From Fusarium oxysporum f. sp. lycopersici 4287 (lineage: Eukaryota > Ascomycota > Sordariomycetes > Hypocreales > Nectriaceae), in contig NC_031000.1 in NCBI RefSeq assembly GCF_000149955.1, positions 2,341,982-2,405,981 of the forward strand: 64,000 bases of DNA. The letters are read 5' to 3'. Below are positions 22,877 through 32,971 of the stretch, piece by piece. Below the pieces are notes generated by a model that was not told the origin of the DNA, did no database searches, and saw nothing but the letters and a program-made list of their open reading frames with translations. Both the position numbers and the translations under genes were made by a program. Numbering within the stretch: position 1 is the stretch's first letter; each line of letters starts with the position of its first letter.

Positions 22877-23230
22877 TATCCGCACTCATCCACGGCTAAA
22901 CAGGAGCCCGGAAGGAAGAGGGAGGCTGACACTCGTTGTGTGTGAAGATACCACTTCTCACAAGCTTGGAATACCCTCGGAAGGTCTGTAGCCTCAGTGG
23001 CGTGGTCACTGATGCGGAGATATCGCTGGAGCAGCCAAATTTGCGTAGGGTCATGAACTTGATGATTGCGTGCAGGGGGGCATGAACACCTGGCCTAGGG
23101 GCATTCCAACGGCTTCGGATTGACTTTTCTCTATGAATTCCTAGGTAAATTAGGATTCCGATCCATTCGTACACTTCTGGAGAGGCAAGACTGACCTGCT
23201 GAAAGGCTATGCCAACTAAAGGGCTACTTT
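22877..23230 (-). pseudogene. PiggyBac-like transposase fragment
   Basis: Minus-strand frame with EVYEWIGILIYLGIHREKSI, HAIIKFMTLRKF and, after one frameshift, LQRYLRISDHATE and LAVDECGYA. This order matches the DDE_Tnp_1_7 (piggyBac) catalytic domain, with VDEC as the first catalytic Asp block. Only about 110 residues remain. The fragment is cut off at its C-terminal side by the 633-bp TIR element. It is a dead relic. Confidence 0.7.
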
Positions 23231-23992
23231 CTACAGAGCCGCGTTTAGGACATACTACGTCGCTTTCAACTCTGAGATTAGTAAAAATCTATTCTACCTT
23301 CACCTAAGTAGCTTTCCACGCAATGATAGACTTGACATGAAACTTGCCGGTCTCTCTCTAGAGGATTAGAACTGTATCTTCTTTGCCAAATACAGCCAAT
23401 GATTTACTATCAGTCATCTAGAATAGTATTGTGATATCTCATGTGATCTCCAGACTGATTTGAGTCAAAGCCTGCTTGTAAATGTTCAATCTTTGCTACA
23501 AGGAATTTCAGACCAAACTCGTTTGAGGCTTGAAATAAAAACCACCTACCAGCTACAACACACTGCTGGGCTGCTGGGACTGCTGACCTCGATCGAGACT
23601 AAAGTCAGAGATAACTCTGGCAAGAGCATTGGTAAAGTCAGACCTAGCTCAATCAGATCTCAATACAAAATAGTATCCACGTATCACTTGGTCCATAGCC
23701 TGGGTTCAACTCAGCTTGGCCTAAAAAGTCGCCAGTGTTTTTTCATCGTTCTGGAAGTGACTTTGGTACCAGTTAGCCCTGAAGCTGGCCAAAACTGGGA
23801 TATTTGACGCGGTTTGGAAGTATATCCATATACCGGTGCTGTTTCCTTGATTCTACTTCTCGTTCTATGTCTCATTTACAAGAATAGGTTCGTTCGGGAC
23901 TATTGATAGGTTGTAGCCTGTAGTCGGGAAACCCTCATCTATTCTGATGAAAAATGGATCCCTGGCAGCCCGTTGTAGCCTCAAGCTTGGCT
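23231..23992. other. Intergenic, nothing recognised
   Basis: No gene recognised. A TATTGTGATATCTC near 23428 resembles the end of the 633-bp TIR element, perhaps a broken further copy. Confidence 0.35.
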
Positions 23993-25077
23993 TCAATCCA
24001 CGAAAGTCGGCATCCTCTCGCGGTGTTCCCCCTCGTATCTTTGGCCACGGCTGGCATCCTTACCCGTGATGTGATGTTCAGGTGTTCGAATCGAGTCCCA
24101 CGAGTTGAGATGTCTGACTGAATTGTGAAATGTGGGAAATCCCAATCGAGTGAGGACCGATTCAACCGGAGCTTTGAGCAGTGGAGCAGAAGCTGCCGTC
24201 ATTATCAGACATTCCTCCATTCGACACCACAAGAACAAAGGCATGGTAGCTCGGAAGATATCAGGAGAGTCAATGTCAAATGTCTTCATATAAACGATTT
24301 TCAACACAGTAGTGATGGTAGCAAAAACGCTTAATCCCATCAAAACAGACACAAGACAGCGTTCTACGACACTTCTGCTCAGTTTCCAGATAAGAAAGAT
24401 TGGCAGAATGGTCAGCACCAAGTCACTAAACATGCTGGCTCCTTGAATAAGTCAATAGGTAGATATTCAGAGCAGGAAGAACAGGGAAGCCTACCAACGA
24501 AGACGTAGCCAATTACCCAGACTTTCTGTGTAGGCATACATTTCGCATCAACAACTGGTTCCCACATGGCTCGCACCGGGCGGCACTCAAGTAGCTGAAA
24601 AGTCTCGCTTGCAGCAAGCGCAACTATTTGAAATCCCATAATGAACCAGAGAGCCATCTTCCATGACCTCGACATGGAGAAAGAGTGTAATAAGCATGCG
24701 ATAGAAAGTCTGGCGAAAGTTGACGCCCACAGTCCTGTGATCATGACTCCAAATAGACATTTAAGGATGGCGATACTGCTTGCTGGACTGATGTATTCAT
24801 TGTGACGTCCAAAGCCGTTGGCGACAGCCGCTGCAAAGAGCGAATAGGTGATTATTTCTGCAACCTGACCAGTTAATTAGGCGTCAATTGCATTTTCGCG
24901 TCCATGCCTTACCACTGCAATCGTAATAAGGTAGTCTGAAGCGTGTAGCTTGTATGCGGGGATAATGCGAGTGTACATCCTGAGGATAAAGATAACTAGA
25001 CCGAGAGAGAAGAAGGGAGTGATAACGGTTAAGGCGTGTACCCCTGTAGAGTCGTCATTGGGAGCTTGTCCGCCCAT
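23993..25077 (-). CDS. Rhodopsin-like seven-helix fungal membrane protein 1
   Basis: Three exons: 25077-24913, 24864-24495 and 24431-23993, with introns of 48 and 63 bp and correct phases. Seven hydrophobic segments are visible, among them VITPFFSLGLVIFILRMYTR, AEIITYSLFAAAVANGFGRH, TFARLSIACLLHSFS, WFIMGFQIVALAASETFQLL, SDLVLTILPIFLIWKLSRS and LVSVLMGLSVFATITTVLKI. The order, the short extracellular N-terminus, the GxGRH motif after helix 2 and the C-rich loop (LLECRPVRAMWEPVVDAKC) fit the large fungal rhodopsin-domain membrane family (Pth11-related without the CFEM domain). Known role: plasma-membrane proteins of mostly unknown ligand; some sense hosts or surfaces. The tail is polar and short. 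It appears intact. Confidence 0.82.
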
Positions 25078-25823
25078 GGCCGACCGACGAGTTGGTTGAC
25101 TGCCTCAATTTTCGGGCAAGTGCCAAGTTTGCTGTTCCTGGTTGCGTAGTGTAATAAGTCTTGATCTCGGCATCTGCAGCGAGCGACGTAAGACGAGCGG
25201 GTATGACGTTCCGCACACTGTAGGCTAGCCTTGTCGACGTGCACCGGACGATGAAGCAGCAGCAGAGATACATATAGGCTCTAGACATGTTGGAGTCTTG
25301 AGGGAGATTATGGAACGCTATGCCCGCACACTAAATGCGCCACTTGACGATCAAAATGCGGATCGTCTTGGTGTCAACGACCCATCAGGTTGCTGCAGCC
25401 GTTTCGGGAGGTAACTACGAGGCGAATAATCGAATATTGTTAGTGGCGATTGTCTATTAACGGCTACGGTACCTACTTGCTGGATTTCGCTGGTTTTATC
25501 TGCGACTCGTGAGCATTATGCTACAGCATTCCAAACCTAAGGGCAACTAGAAAACGACGTCAGGCCTTTACCTAAGGAAACGAACATAGCACTTTTCGAT
25601 GAGAATTCCAGTTTGCTCCTCTGTCAGATGAGTCACGCAAGGCGGTGATTACCGTTCTATTTGCTTTTTTTTGTGCCCCTCTTTTTCCAAAGCTACGTAA
25701 GCGGCGTAGAGACATAGCCAATTGTCGTGACGACCTGTCATATCCGGGTATACCTGTGCCGGTCCCGAGGTTCCGCTACTGCCTAGTCCTGACGGATACA
25801 TCCGTGCGTCACTGGCTAACGAG
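25078..25823. other. Intergenic, upstream region of rhodopsin-like gene 1
   Basis: No gene recognised; likely promoter of the minus-strand membrane protein gene. Confidence 0.35.
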
Positions 25824-26049
25824 TGTTGGAAGAATTGATGGTTCCCCCTCAACTTCAGGTTCAACGTTCAAGATTTAAGTTAAAGTTTGATGTCCTAAAA
25901 CTCAGATCGTAGGACTGTCATCTAGGACTCTAGGACTCAAGTCCTAAAAGGAATCAGTCGAAGATATAAGGCCCCAAAGGTCCTTCGACTGCAAGGAGTT
26001 AATAACAATAAGTTGTTAACTGCACTCAGCATCCCTGTGTGATTCAACA
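25824..26049 (+). repeat. Solo copia LTR, copy 2
   Basis: Begins TGTTGGAAGAATTGATGG and ends TTCAACA. It carries the CCCCCTCAACTTCAGG start region and the TAGGACT repeats of the other LTRs at 885-1068 and 48170-48368. The flanks (acgag, acatt) do not match, so the original duplication is lost or the end is slightly misplaced. Confidence 0.65.
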
Positions 26050-26715
26050 ACATTGAACGGCTCCTATGAGATCCGCTTTGAGACGCCTTCTCAGAGCCGT
26101 GAGCATTTGCCCGGCGAGGCTGAATATCCGCTCTGGCTCGGATGACATGGCCGGGACTGAAAAGAAATGAATCGCTATCTACGACGTGGATACTGGCGCC
26201 TTCGGAGAAGCCAGTACCATGCGGTATCTAATGCAGGATATCAAGTTAACCCTAACGGCCATGGAGTTTAAGGTCATATTGGTGTGGATGACCGGAATGG
26301 GAAAGGTCGAGGAGGGCCAGGTCGATAAAATGCCTATTATAGCAGATTTCTCCTATCAGTACTAATTAAAGTGCTTCGCTTACTCAAGCGTGATATCGCC
26401 ATTTAAGGACTTCGAGTCTACTTATAAAACATATATTCGGATTAGCCTCGATAGTTGCCTATTCTAATATAGGGAAAGCTTTATGATCAGCCAAGGAGGA
26501 ATAGTTTCTCCTGCTGCATTACTTATACCGATAATATGCAAGTTTCTTAGTCTGCAGGAGAGAGAACCTTTGCTTAAGTCTTCTTCTTTATATATATAAT
26601 AAGGCACTACACTCGCTCTCATAAGATTCCTACTCTAACTCCCCGCTTAGTTAGTATTCTAATACTTAGAAGCGCCGATCTGAAGCTTCGTAGTAACTTC
26701 AGCAAGTTGCCGGGG
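26050..26715. other. Intergenic, decayed sequence
   Basis: No recognisable gene. The right half is AT-rich and may be the mutated remainder of the adjoining transposase fragment, but I cannot read a catalytic domain in it. Confidence 0.3.
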
Positions 26716-27213
26716 TCACTGCTTTATATCCTCAACGCCTGCTTCCTCGTGAGCCACGCGAGACTGCTCCTTCGCCTTCAGGAACTCTATATCAAGCTCA
26801 GGATGGTCATCACGGAAGCGGCGGTACCATAGCTTATGCATAGGCTTCGCGTCAGAACTTCTGCGAAGTCGCAAAGTTATTACTACTTCCTCGATTTCAC
26901 TTTTAGAAGCAGGGAGACCGGTCTCCATCTAAATAACAAAGCTCACGATAGCTTCTTCCTCGTCTGTCAGCATTGGCGGGCGGCCTATCTCTGGAGCAGC
27001 TACTTCGTCGAGGTCAACGGCATTTACAGCTTCTAGCTTCTTCACGATCCATTGAATTGTCACACTAGAGGAGCGGTGATAACAAATCTCGGCATCACGA
27101 GGAGAAAGAGATCCATTTTGGCCGTTAGGAGTGTCATAATATAAGCCTCTTTGATGCCGGAAGCGTGACTAAACGACTGCTTAAGCAGCATCGAGATTTG
27201 CATCTGAAGGCAT
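26716..27213 (-). pseudogene. Pogo-like transposase N-terminus with C-to-T-type stops
   Basis: From an ATG at 27213 the minus strand reads about 166 codons of a pogo/Tan1-type transposase N-terminus, with a CENP-B/HTH part (GRPPMLTDEEEAIVSFVI, then KPMHKLWYRRFRDDHPELD). There are three in-frame stops (one TAA, two TAG) where CAA or CAG would be expected, then a final TAG. Such changes are what repeat-induced point mutation leaves. The catalytic domain is absent. Confidence 0.65.
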
Positions 27214-27222
27214 AATGAATTT

Positions 27223-27256
<34 letters not shown>

Positions 27257-29028
27257 CATCTTTTCACTGACTTTTATCCAGATTTTCGCTGTTTTCACAT
27301 ACAAAAAGGCATAAGAGGACGCGATCATGTGCGGGGTCTGTCTCGCACTTTTTACCCTGTCTCATACTTTAGTGGCCACTTAGCTTGCTTAGTTGGCTCG
27401 CCCCGCACGAGTCAAACGCACAGCCGAAGAACCCTCACTCGAGGGCAAACGTCACAGGCCATACGACCAGTGACAATGCTAGAACTAACAACGGAAGATG
27501 CTTGTCGCTGTGGATTCCGACTCATAAGGATGTAAGGGTTCCTTGTACCGAGGAGGATGAGTAACAGGGAGGAGCCGGTTGGCTCGGCCAGATGAACTGT
27601 AGCTCAGATCTAATCCGATTTAGGATCTGCAGGGAGCTTGCTTCTGTAGCATTGACATTACATATGTATGGAGGTAGTGGGCTGCGGCACAGGCTCAACT
27701 GGACAGGGATGAGCTTGCAGCATGCAGGGCTCAACTACGCCACCGGAAGATTCTCATGTCAGTCAGGTATTCGGCTCAGGGGGGATACAGGAGGGTGCTC
27801 GAGGACTGTTTGAGAATCCACCGCATCGCCTGTTGTGTAGCATGATGTTGCAGCTGAGAATTATGCAGGTTGTAAATGAGCCTTTTTTTGTCGCGTGCTA
27901 AAGTCCTAATTCCAGTACGCTATCAGCCCTGGAGTAATAAGGGAGTAAAGAGCGCTAAATTGGCGCATTGGCACTAAACTTCGGGCTCTGGCAGTGGCGA
28001 TCCGGATAGTTCCGTCCTGCGATAGGTGTGGCGGACAAAAAGGGGATCGTCTCCTTCTTTTCCCTTTTTGTCTCCGGTGACTGTTGGATAAAGTTTGATC
28101 ACATTCAGCCGTTCAAACTCAGTTTACTGGTCGACAGGCTGATCCCTCACAAATCGTGAATCATAGCAACGTCAGCGAGATCTTCCAGTTCAATCTGGTA
28201 GATAACCGACTCAAATCTCACGCCCAGAGATGCACACGCACGTACACCATCATGCAGAAGAACTCGATAACTGGACCCTGAAAGAAATGTCTCACACGTG
28301 CAGTACTGCAATGCAGTCGGCACTCGGAGAGCCCTCATTCACATGTCCACCGGGTGGGCCATGGCGGATGCCAAGACCTGCAGGCGCATTAGGCACTGCA
28401 CTGTGGATATTATTGCACTTCTGTTAGCATCGGCTATAACCTGAAGAGACAGACCTGAGCGTTTCATATGTTCATTGTCACTAACTTAACCGCAGATGCG
28501 TTAGAGGATTTTGCCTGGCCAATTTAGGCGCGGGCCATCTACCAACGTGCATCACTGGTCAGGGGTAAGCCCTTGGGCTCTTCGTAAGGGGTTCTTACGA
28601 TGTGCCTGAACCGTCGGAGTAGCAATGATAAAGACAAGGGAGCCGATAACTCAAGATGGTAGCTGTGAAAGTCCTCGATCAAATGGGTAGTTGGTCCGAC
28701 TCGAGATGAATCAAGTCAGCGACAGATAATTACGCTGAGTATTATCTCCTCTGCGGGGAGTGGACACCCGCAACTGAGTAGCTGAGTCAGGGGTCCCCTC
28801 TTCCTAGCCTGGTTTGTGTTCTAGCACAGCGGACGCTTATTGGACACCTGTCAAAAACCCGTGGTTCCAGCGTCTTGAAAGATGGCTCGTCCACACCATT
28901 GAAAGATCGATAGGCCTCCCTGCCCCCCTCTCTCATACCTGCTTCCTTGCTTATTATGCTGCCTCCTGGCCGTGTTCCCCATCCTCCCAAGCTCTGGGGC
29001 CCGTCTGCACGTCCTTCCCTCGTCCATC
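27214..29028. other. Intergenic with poly-A tract
   Basis: About 1.8 kb without a recognised gene. An A run of about 30 bases starts near 27224. Inverted GTGCGGGG/CCCCGCAC blocks near 27328 and 27400 may be the end of a decayed DNA transposon. Confidence 0.35.
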
Positions 29029-30432
29029 ATGGATACCAAGTTCGAGCTACCTTCGAATCCTAACGAGAACGGAGCAGCGAATATGCTTACTGCCACCGTA
29101 TTTATCATTACATTATCTACCATTGCTGTGTTGGCTCGTTTGTATGTGCGAGTTTTTGTCATTCGCAACACTGGCTGGGATGTAGGTTTACGACCCAACA
29201 CCTCCACTCCGCTTGATGTCGTTTTTCTTTTTTCTTTTTCTTTTTTCTTTTTCACGTTCATGTTCCCTTTTCTTGCTTTTGTCTTCTATAAGATTTCTTA
29301 AAGGATATGACTGATATAATCTACGTATATAGGATGGCTTCATGATCTTGAGTATGGCCTTGGCTTGGGCAGGTCAAAGTGTCATCTTCGGACAGCTTGC
29401 CAACGGCGCCGGACGACATATTGGCGATGTTGACCCAGATATTTACATGAAGGGAATGAAGCTCAACTTCATAAGTCAACCAATATACCTTATAGCTATA
29501 TGTGTGGTCAAACTGTCAGTTGGATGCGCTTTGTTGCGAATCGCTTCTACAAAGTTCTACCGGTGGTTGATCCTCTCTATTATGGGATTTATGGCTTTTT
29601 ACACGATCGGCTGCTTTTTCGTAAGCCATTCCCCTATCTTCATCCAATTATTTCAAACCACTGATATCTTACACCGCAGACCATCATATTACGATGTTCG
29701 GATATCCGCGTCCTTTGGGACAACAGCATACCCTCGACGTGCTGGCCGCAGAAGACATTACAGGGTCTTTCGTACACAAACGCTGCGCTCAACATCATAA
29801 CCGATCTTCTCTTCGCCATCGTCATTCCAACGCCGATGCTGTGGAACCTCAACGTTCACCTCCGCACTCGACTAACGCTCATTGGTATCCTAGGTCTAGG
29901 TGTCTTTGCCTGCGCCGCCGCCTTTGTCAAGTTGAGTTACGTTACCAACTATGGTAAACTAGGTGACTGGCTATGGGACTCTCGCAACATCACCATCTGG
30001 ACCAGTATTGAGCTCAACGTTGGTATCATCGCTGCTAGCTTGCCGTGTCTAAGACCGCTCTTCAGACGCTTCCTCGGCAGCACATATGGCAAGAGCTCCA
30101 AGAAGACGCCGACCGCAGGCGCCACAAACTATGGTCGTGGCACATTTCACAGCGGCAACAATTGGCATGCCTTGTCGAGTGGTCGTAGAGGCGATGACGA
30201 GACAAGCAGCCAGAAGGCCATCAACACCGATATTCAGGAGTATGAGCTTCGAGACCGGATAGCCAGTCCGCCCGCGGTCATGAACAGGACGACGATTCTA
30301 ACGGATGTTGAAGGGAGGTCAAGTGATGAAAGTATAGGCCATGCCGGATACAGCGGTCAATACCCGACGGGTATCACTAAAACAATGACAACAATGGTCG
30401 AGGTTACCAAGACGGGTTCTTCATCAAACTGA
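29029..30432 (+). CDS. Rhodopsin-like seven-helix fungal membrane protein 2
   Basis: Three exons: 29029-29181, 29333-29620 and 29680-30432, with introns of 151 bp (T-rich) and 59 bp. The start MDTKFELPSN is chosen because upstream in-frame codons are polar and Pro-rich without family likeness. The hydrophobic helices include TATVFIITLSTIAVLARLYV, MILSMALAWAGQSVIFGQL, WLILSIMGFMAFYTIGCFF, IITDLLFAIVIPTPMLW and LTLIGILGLGVFACAAAFVK. NTGWDDGFMIL, formed across the first splice, and CLRPLFRRFLGS after the last helix are typical of the fungal rhodopsin-domain family. The C-terminal tail of about 120 residues is polar and Ser/Thr-rich. It appears intact. Not closely alike to protein 1 beyond the family fold. 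Confidence 0.82.
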
Positions 30433-30631
30433 GGGTCTATTATTTTCTGTTTCTCAATACCTTTAATATTAATTGCCCGCCCAACGGCCGACAAGTTTTA
30501 TGGTGTTATTTATGGATGCATGACAGGGCATTGGTGCACAGAGGATTCACTTCTACCAGAACGGAAAATCTAAGACGGCCGAAGACTTTTACATAGCTTT
30601 ACGAGAGAGTATTATAGCCTCCAGGCACCTC

Positions 30632-31066
30632 CTAAAAATGAAAATAGTTGGATATAACGGTCCCAACTGAAAAGATAATCATCCCTAGGATAAGGCGACG
30701 ACGTGTTTGGTTCCGGAGCACCAAATGCAGCCGTGACCATAGCACCATTGATTGACCGGTGACCATGCATTGCCAGCCGGCAACAATCAATATGCAAGCT
30801 AGGTAGCCCAATAACGGGGACCTGAAATATTTAATGAGAAAGCCCGCACAATACAGGGGAATGCCCAAAGTCGCGATGAGGACGGTCCAAAAGTATAACC
30901 CGACGCAGCGTTTGAACGTTTCCCAGATGAGGAAATTGAGCCCAATAGCATTATATAAGGAAATTGCGAGAAAGACGATAATGATGGTCAGGGATGCGTG
31001 GGAGTCGCCGTCAGAATCGAACTGAAGCCGCCAACATTCATCGCCATTGCCATCGGTGGTTGCCCA
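30632..31066 (-). pseudogene. DUF7703-type membrane protein relic
   Basis: The minus strand carries LTIIIVFLAISLYNAIGLNF, ETFKRCVGLYFWTVLIATLG, GYLACILIVAGWQCMVTGQS and VLWSRLHLVLRNQTRRRL, which I recognise as the first half of fungal DUF7703 membrane proteins. The expected C-terminal half is missing after VISNYFHF. The likely start (ATG AATGTTGGCGG region) is in a different frame from the helices, so at least one frameshift is present. A poly-A/T run (31075 on) lies directly upstream. It is probably dead. Confidence 0.5.
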
Positions 31067-31073
31067 GAAAGGG

Positions 31074-31104
<31 letters not shown>

Positions 31105-31180
31105 ACAATATCGAGGGTTTATCCAAACACAAAGGGAGCTGAAAGTTTGGCATCTGTCTGAAAACAGGAAGGCGAAGCAT

Positions 31181-32971
31181 AGAACATACAATCTTCGATT
31201 GCTAATACAGGGAGAATGCCGACAGTTATAAGTCAAGTGCCCTGGTTTTGCCCTTGTGCACGTTGATGTCGTACGCTGAAAGCTCGAGCCAGAGCTTAAA
31301 TTTCCTTTGAACCAAGTTCTTCGGGACTTGCCAACTACTAACCTTAAAGTGGCTTGATCTACGGGGCCCACCGCACGCAGGGCTCTGACTCGTAGGGGTC
31401 CAGGCCTTGTCTTCAAGCTTTGGCTGGCGGAAGCCCGGAAGCGCGCAATCCTGGACTGCCGGTAAGCCAAGCGCCGGGGAGATTAACAATGTGCATCCGG
31501 TTCCAAAAGCTGAAGAGCTGGGGTTCGCGGGACCACGGAAACGCCAAAGTGCCAGGCAATTTCCCGACTCGTTTCCCGGCCAGGCCAAGCCGGACTGCGG
31601 AGAGAGGCAAGCTATTTGAGATGAATGTGATGTTAATATCGAGCTGAACCCCCAGAGCCAAACAAGATATGCAACTGGTAGTGGCTCTAATGAGGGGAAA
31701 GGTTCCAATCTTCAAAGGACTCCGATTGAACCATGTCTTGGTACCATTGACTCTTCTTTCGTGAAGTCCTTAGAGATCTTTAGCACAGCCGTAGCAGCAT
31801 TAAGCTTCCTTTTGATCTCGTTTCTTTCTGTTTCTTTTTTGAATTCTCAGATCCTTGTCTATCTATTGGCCGAGCTGGCCAGCACAGCGCTCATTTGCGG
31901 GGGAATCGCTAGCAGGGTAACTAAAACTGCGAGAACAAGGGCATGGAACACACGACAGCCATATCGTTTTTCCTCCCTCGCCCATTTCCATGGACATTTG
32001 ACCCTCCTAATGCTGACCTAGCCCGAAGCTGAGCTTTGGCGGGCTCCAAGCTTGAGCCACACACGCTTACAGTCTAGCTCACCTTTTAGTAAAATTGGCC
32101 GCGCTTTTGTGATAGTTAATGACAGATGACAGCGCTGTCATCAGTCTCGTGTCTTCATCAGGAATCATATCATTTCTTTCCCAAGACTTCCGCGGAGCTA
32201 GAATTCTCTGCGAGTCCACGACGCCAGGGCGCCGGGTGTCTCAATTAATGCGCTAAGATAGGTTCAGGTTCAATTCGTTCGTGGTCGCCATTCCACAGCA
32301 GCCATGCCCCGTAACGGGGTTTTGGCTGACGATCGAAGCGCCCCAAATGTTACAGAGTACAGATGCAAGTACCTTGTCATGGGCCTGCGATCGGCTGTTG
32401 GGTAGTGAGAGATGCGTAATGTGGCGCCGAGATATGGTTTTGAAGGGATCTGAGATGCACAGTTCTTCAAGACCTTGAGCACGTTAGCGTCTGAGTTAAG
32501 TCGAATATTCCACATTGAAAGGACAGACAGAAGAAATATGATGTCAAAAGGATAGCATCTTGCAGCTTGAGCATCGCGTCCAGGAAAGTATTTATTATGT
32601 TTTCTCCGAGCCCCCACCGTAGGTTGGCTCTGAATTAGCCTCAAGCCACGTTGAAATATTTTGACGGCCTTGGCTCCGTAGACGCTGATAGGCTGATTGT
32701 GCACGGACAAGCCAAGATATCCTCTTTTCCACCTCTCACTGCTGGAGCATCTAGAGCTAAACTTGAATATGATACGGTACCGCAGTACGCTGGCTGTTTG
32801 GGTTTGCACCACCATTGGTAGGTTTATTGCCTCATTGAAAGCTTCCCTTGTGTGTAGTCTCTTTCTTGTTTTGCCCGGTCTGGTCCTATTCCCTCCGTGA
32901 TGTGATGTGTTGTCCTGACCAATACCTGACCAATCCACCTCCCTCAGTTGATGTCTTGTCTTCCAATCACA
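31181..32971. other. Intergenic, nothing recognised
   Basis: About 1.8 kb with overlapping, unconvincing frames on both strands and a GC-rich patch near 31400-31600. No family features. Confidence 0.35.
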
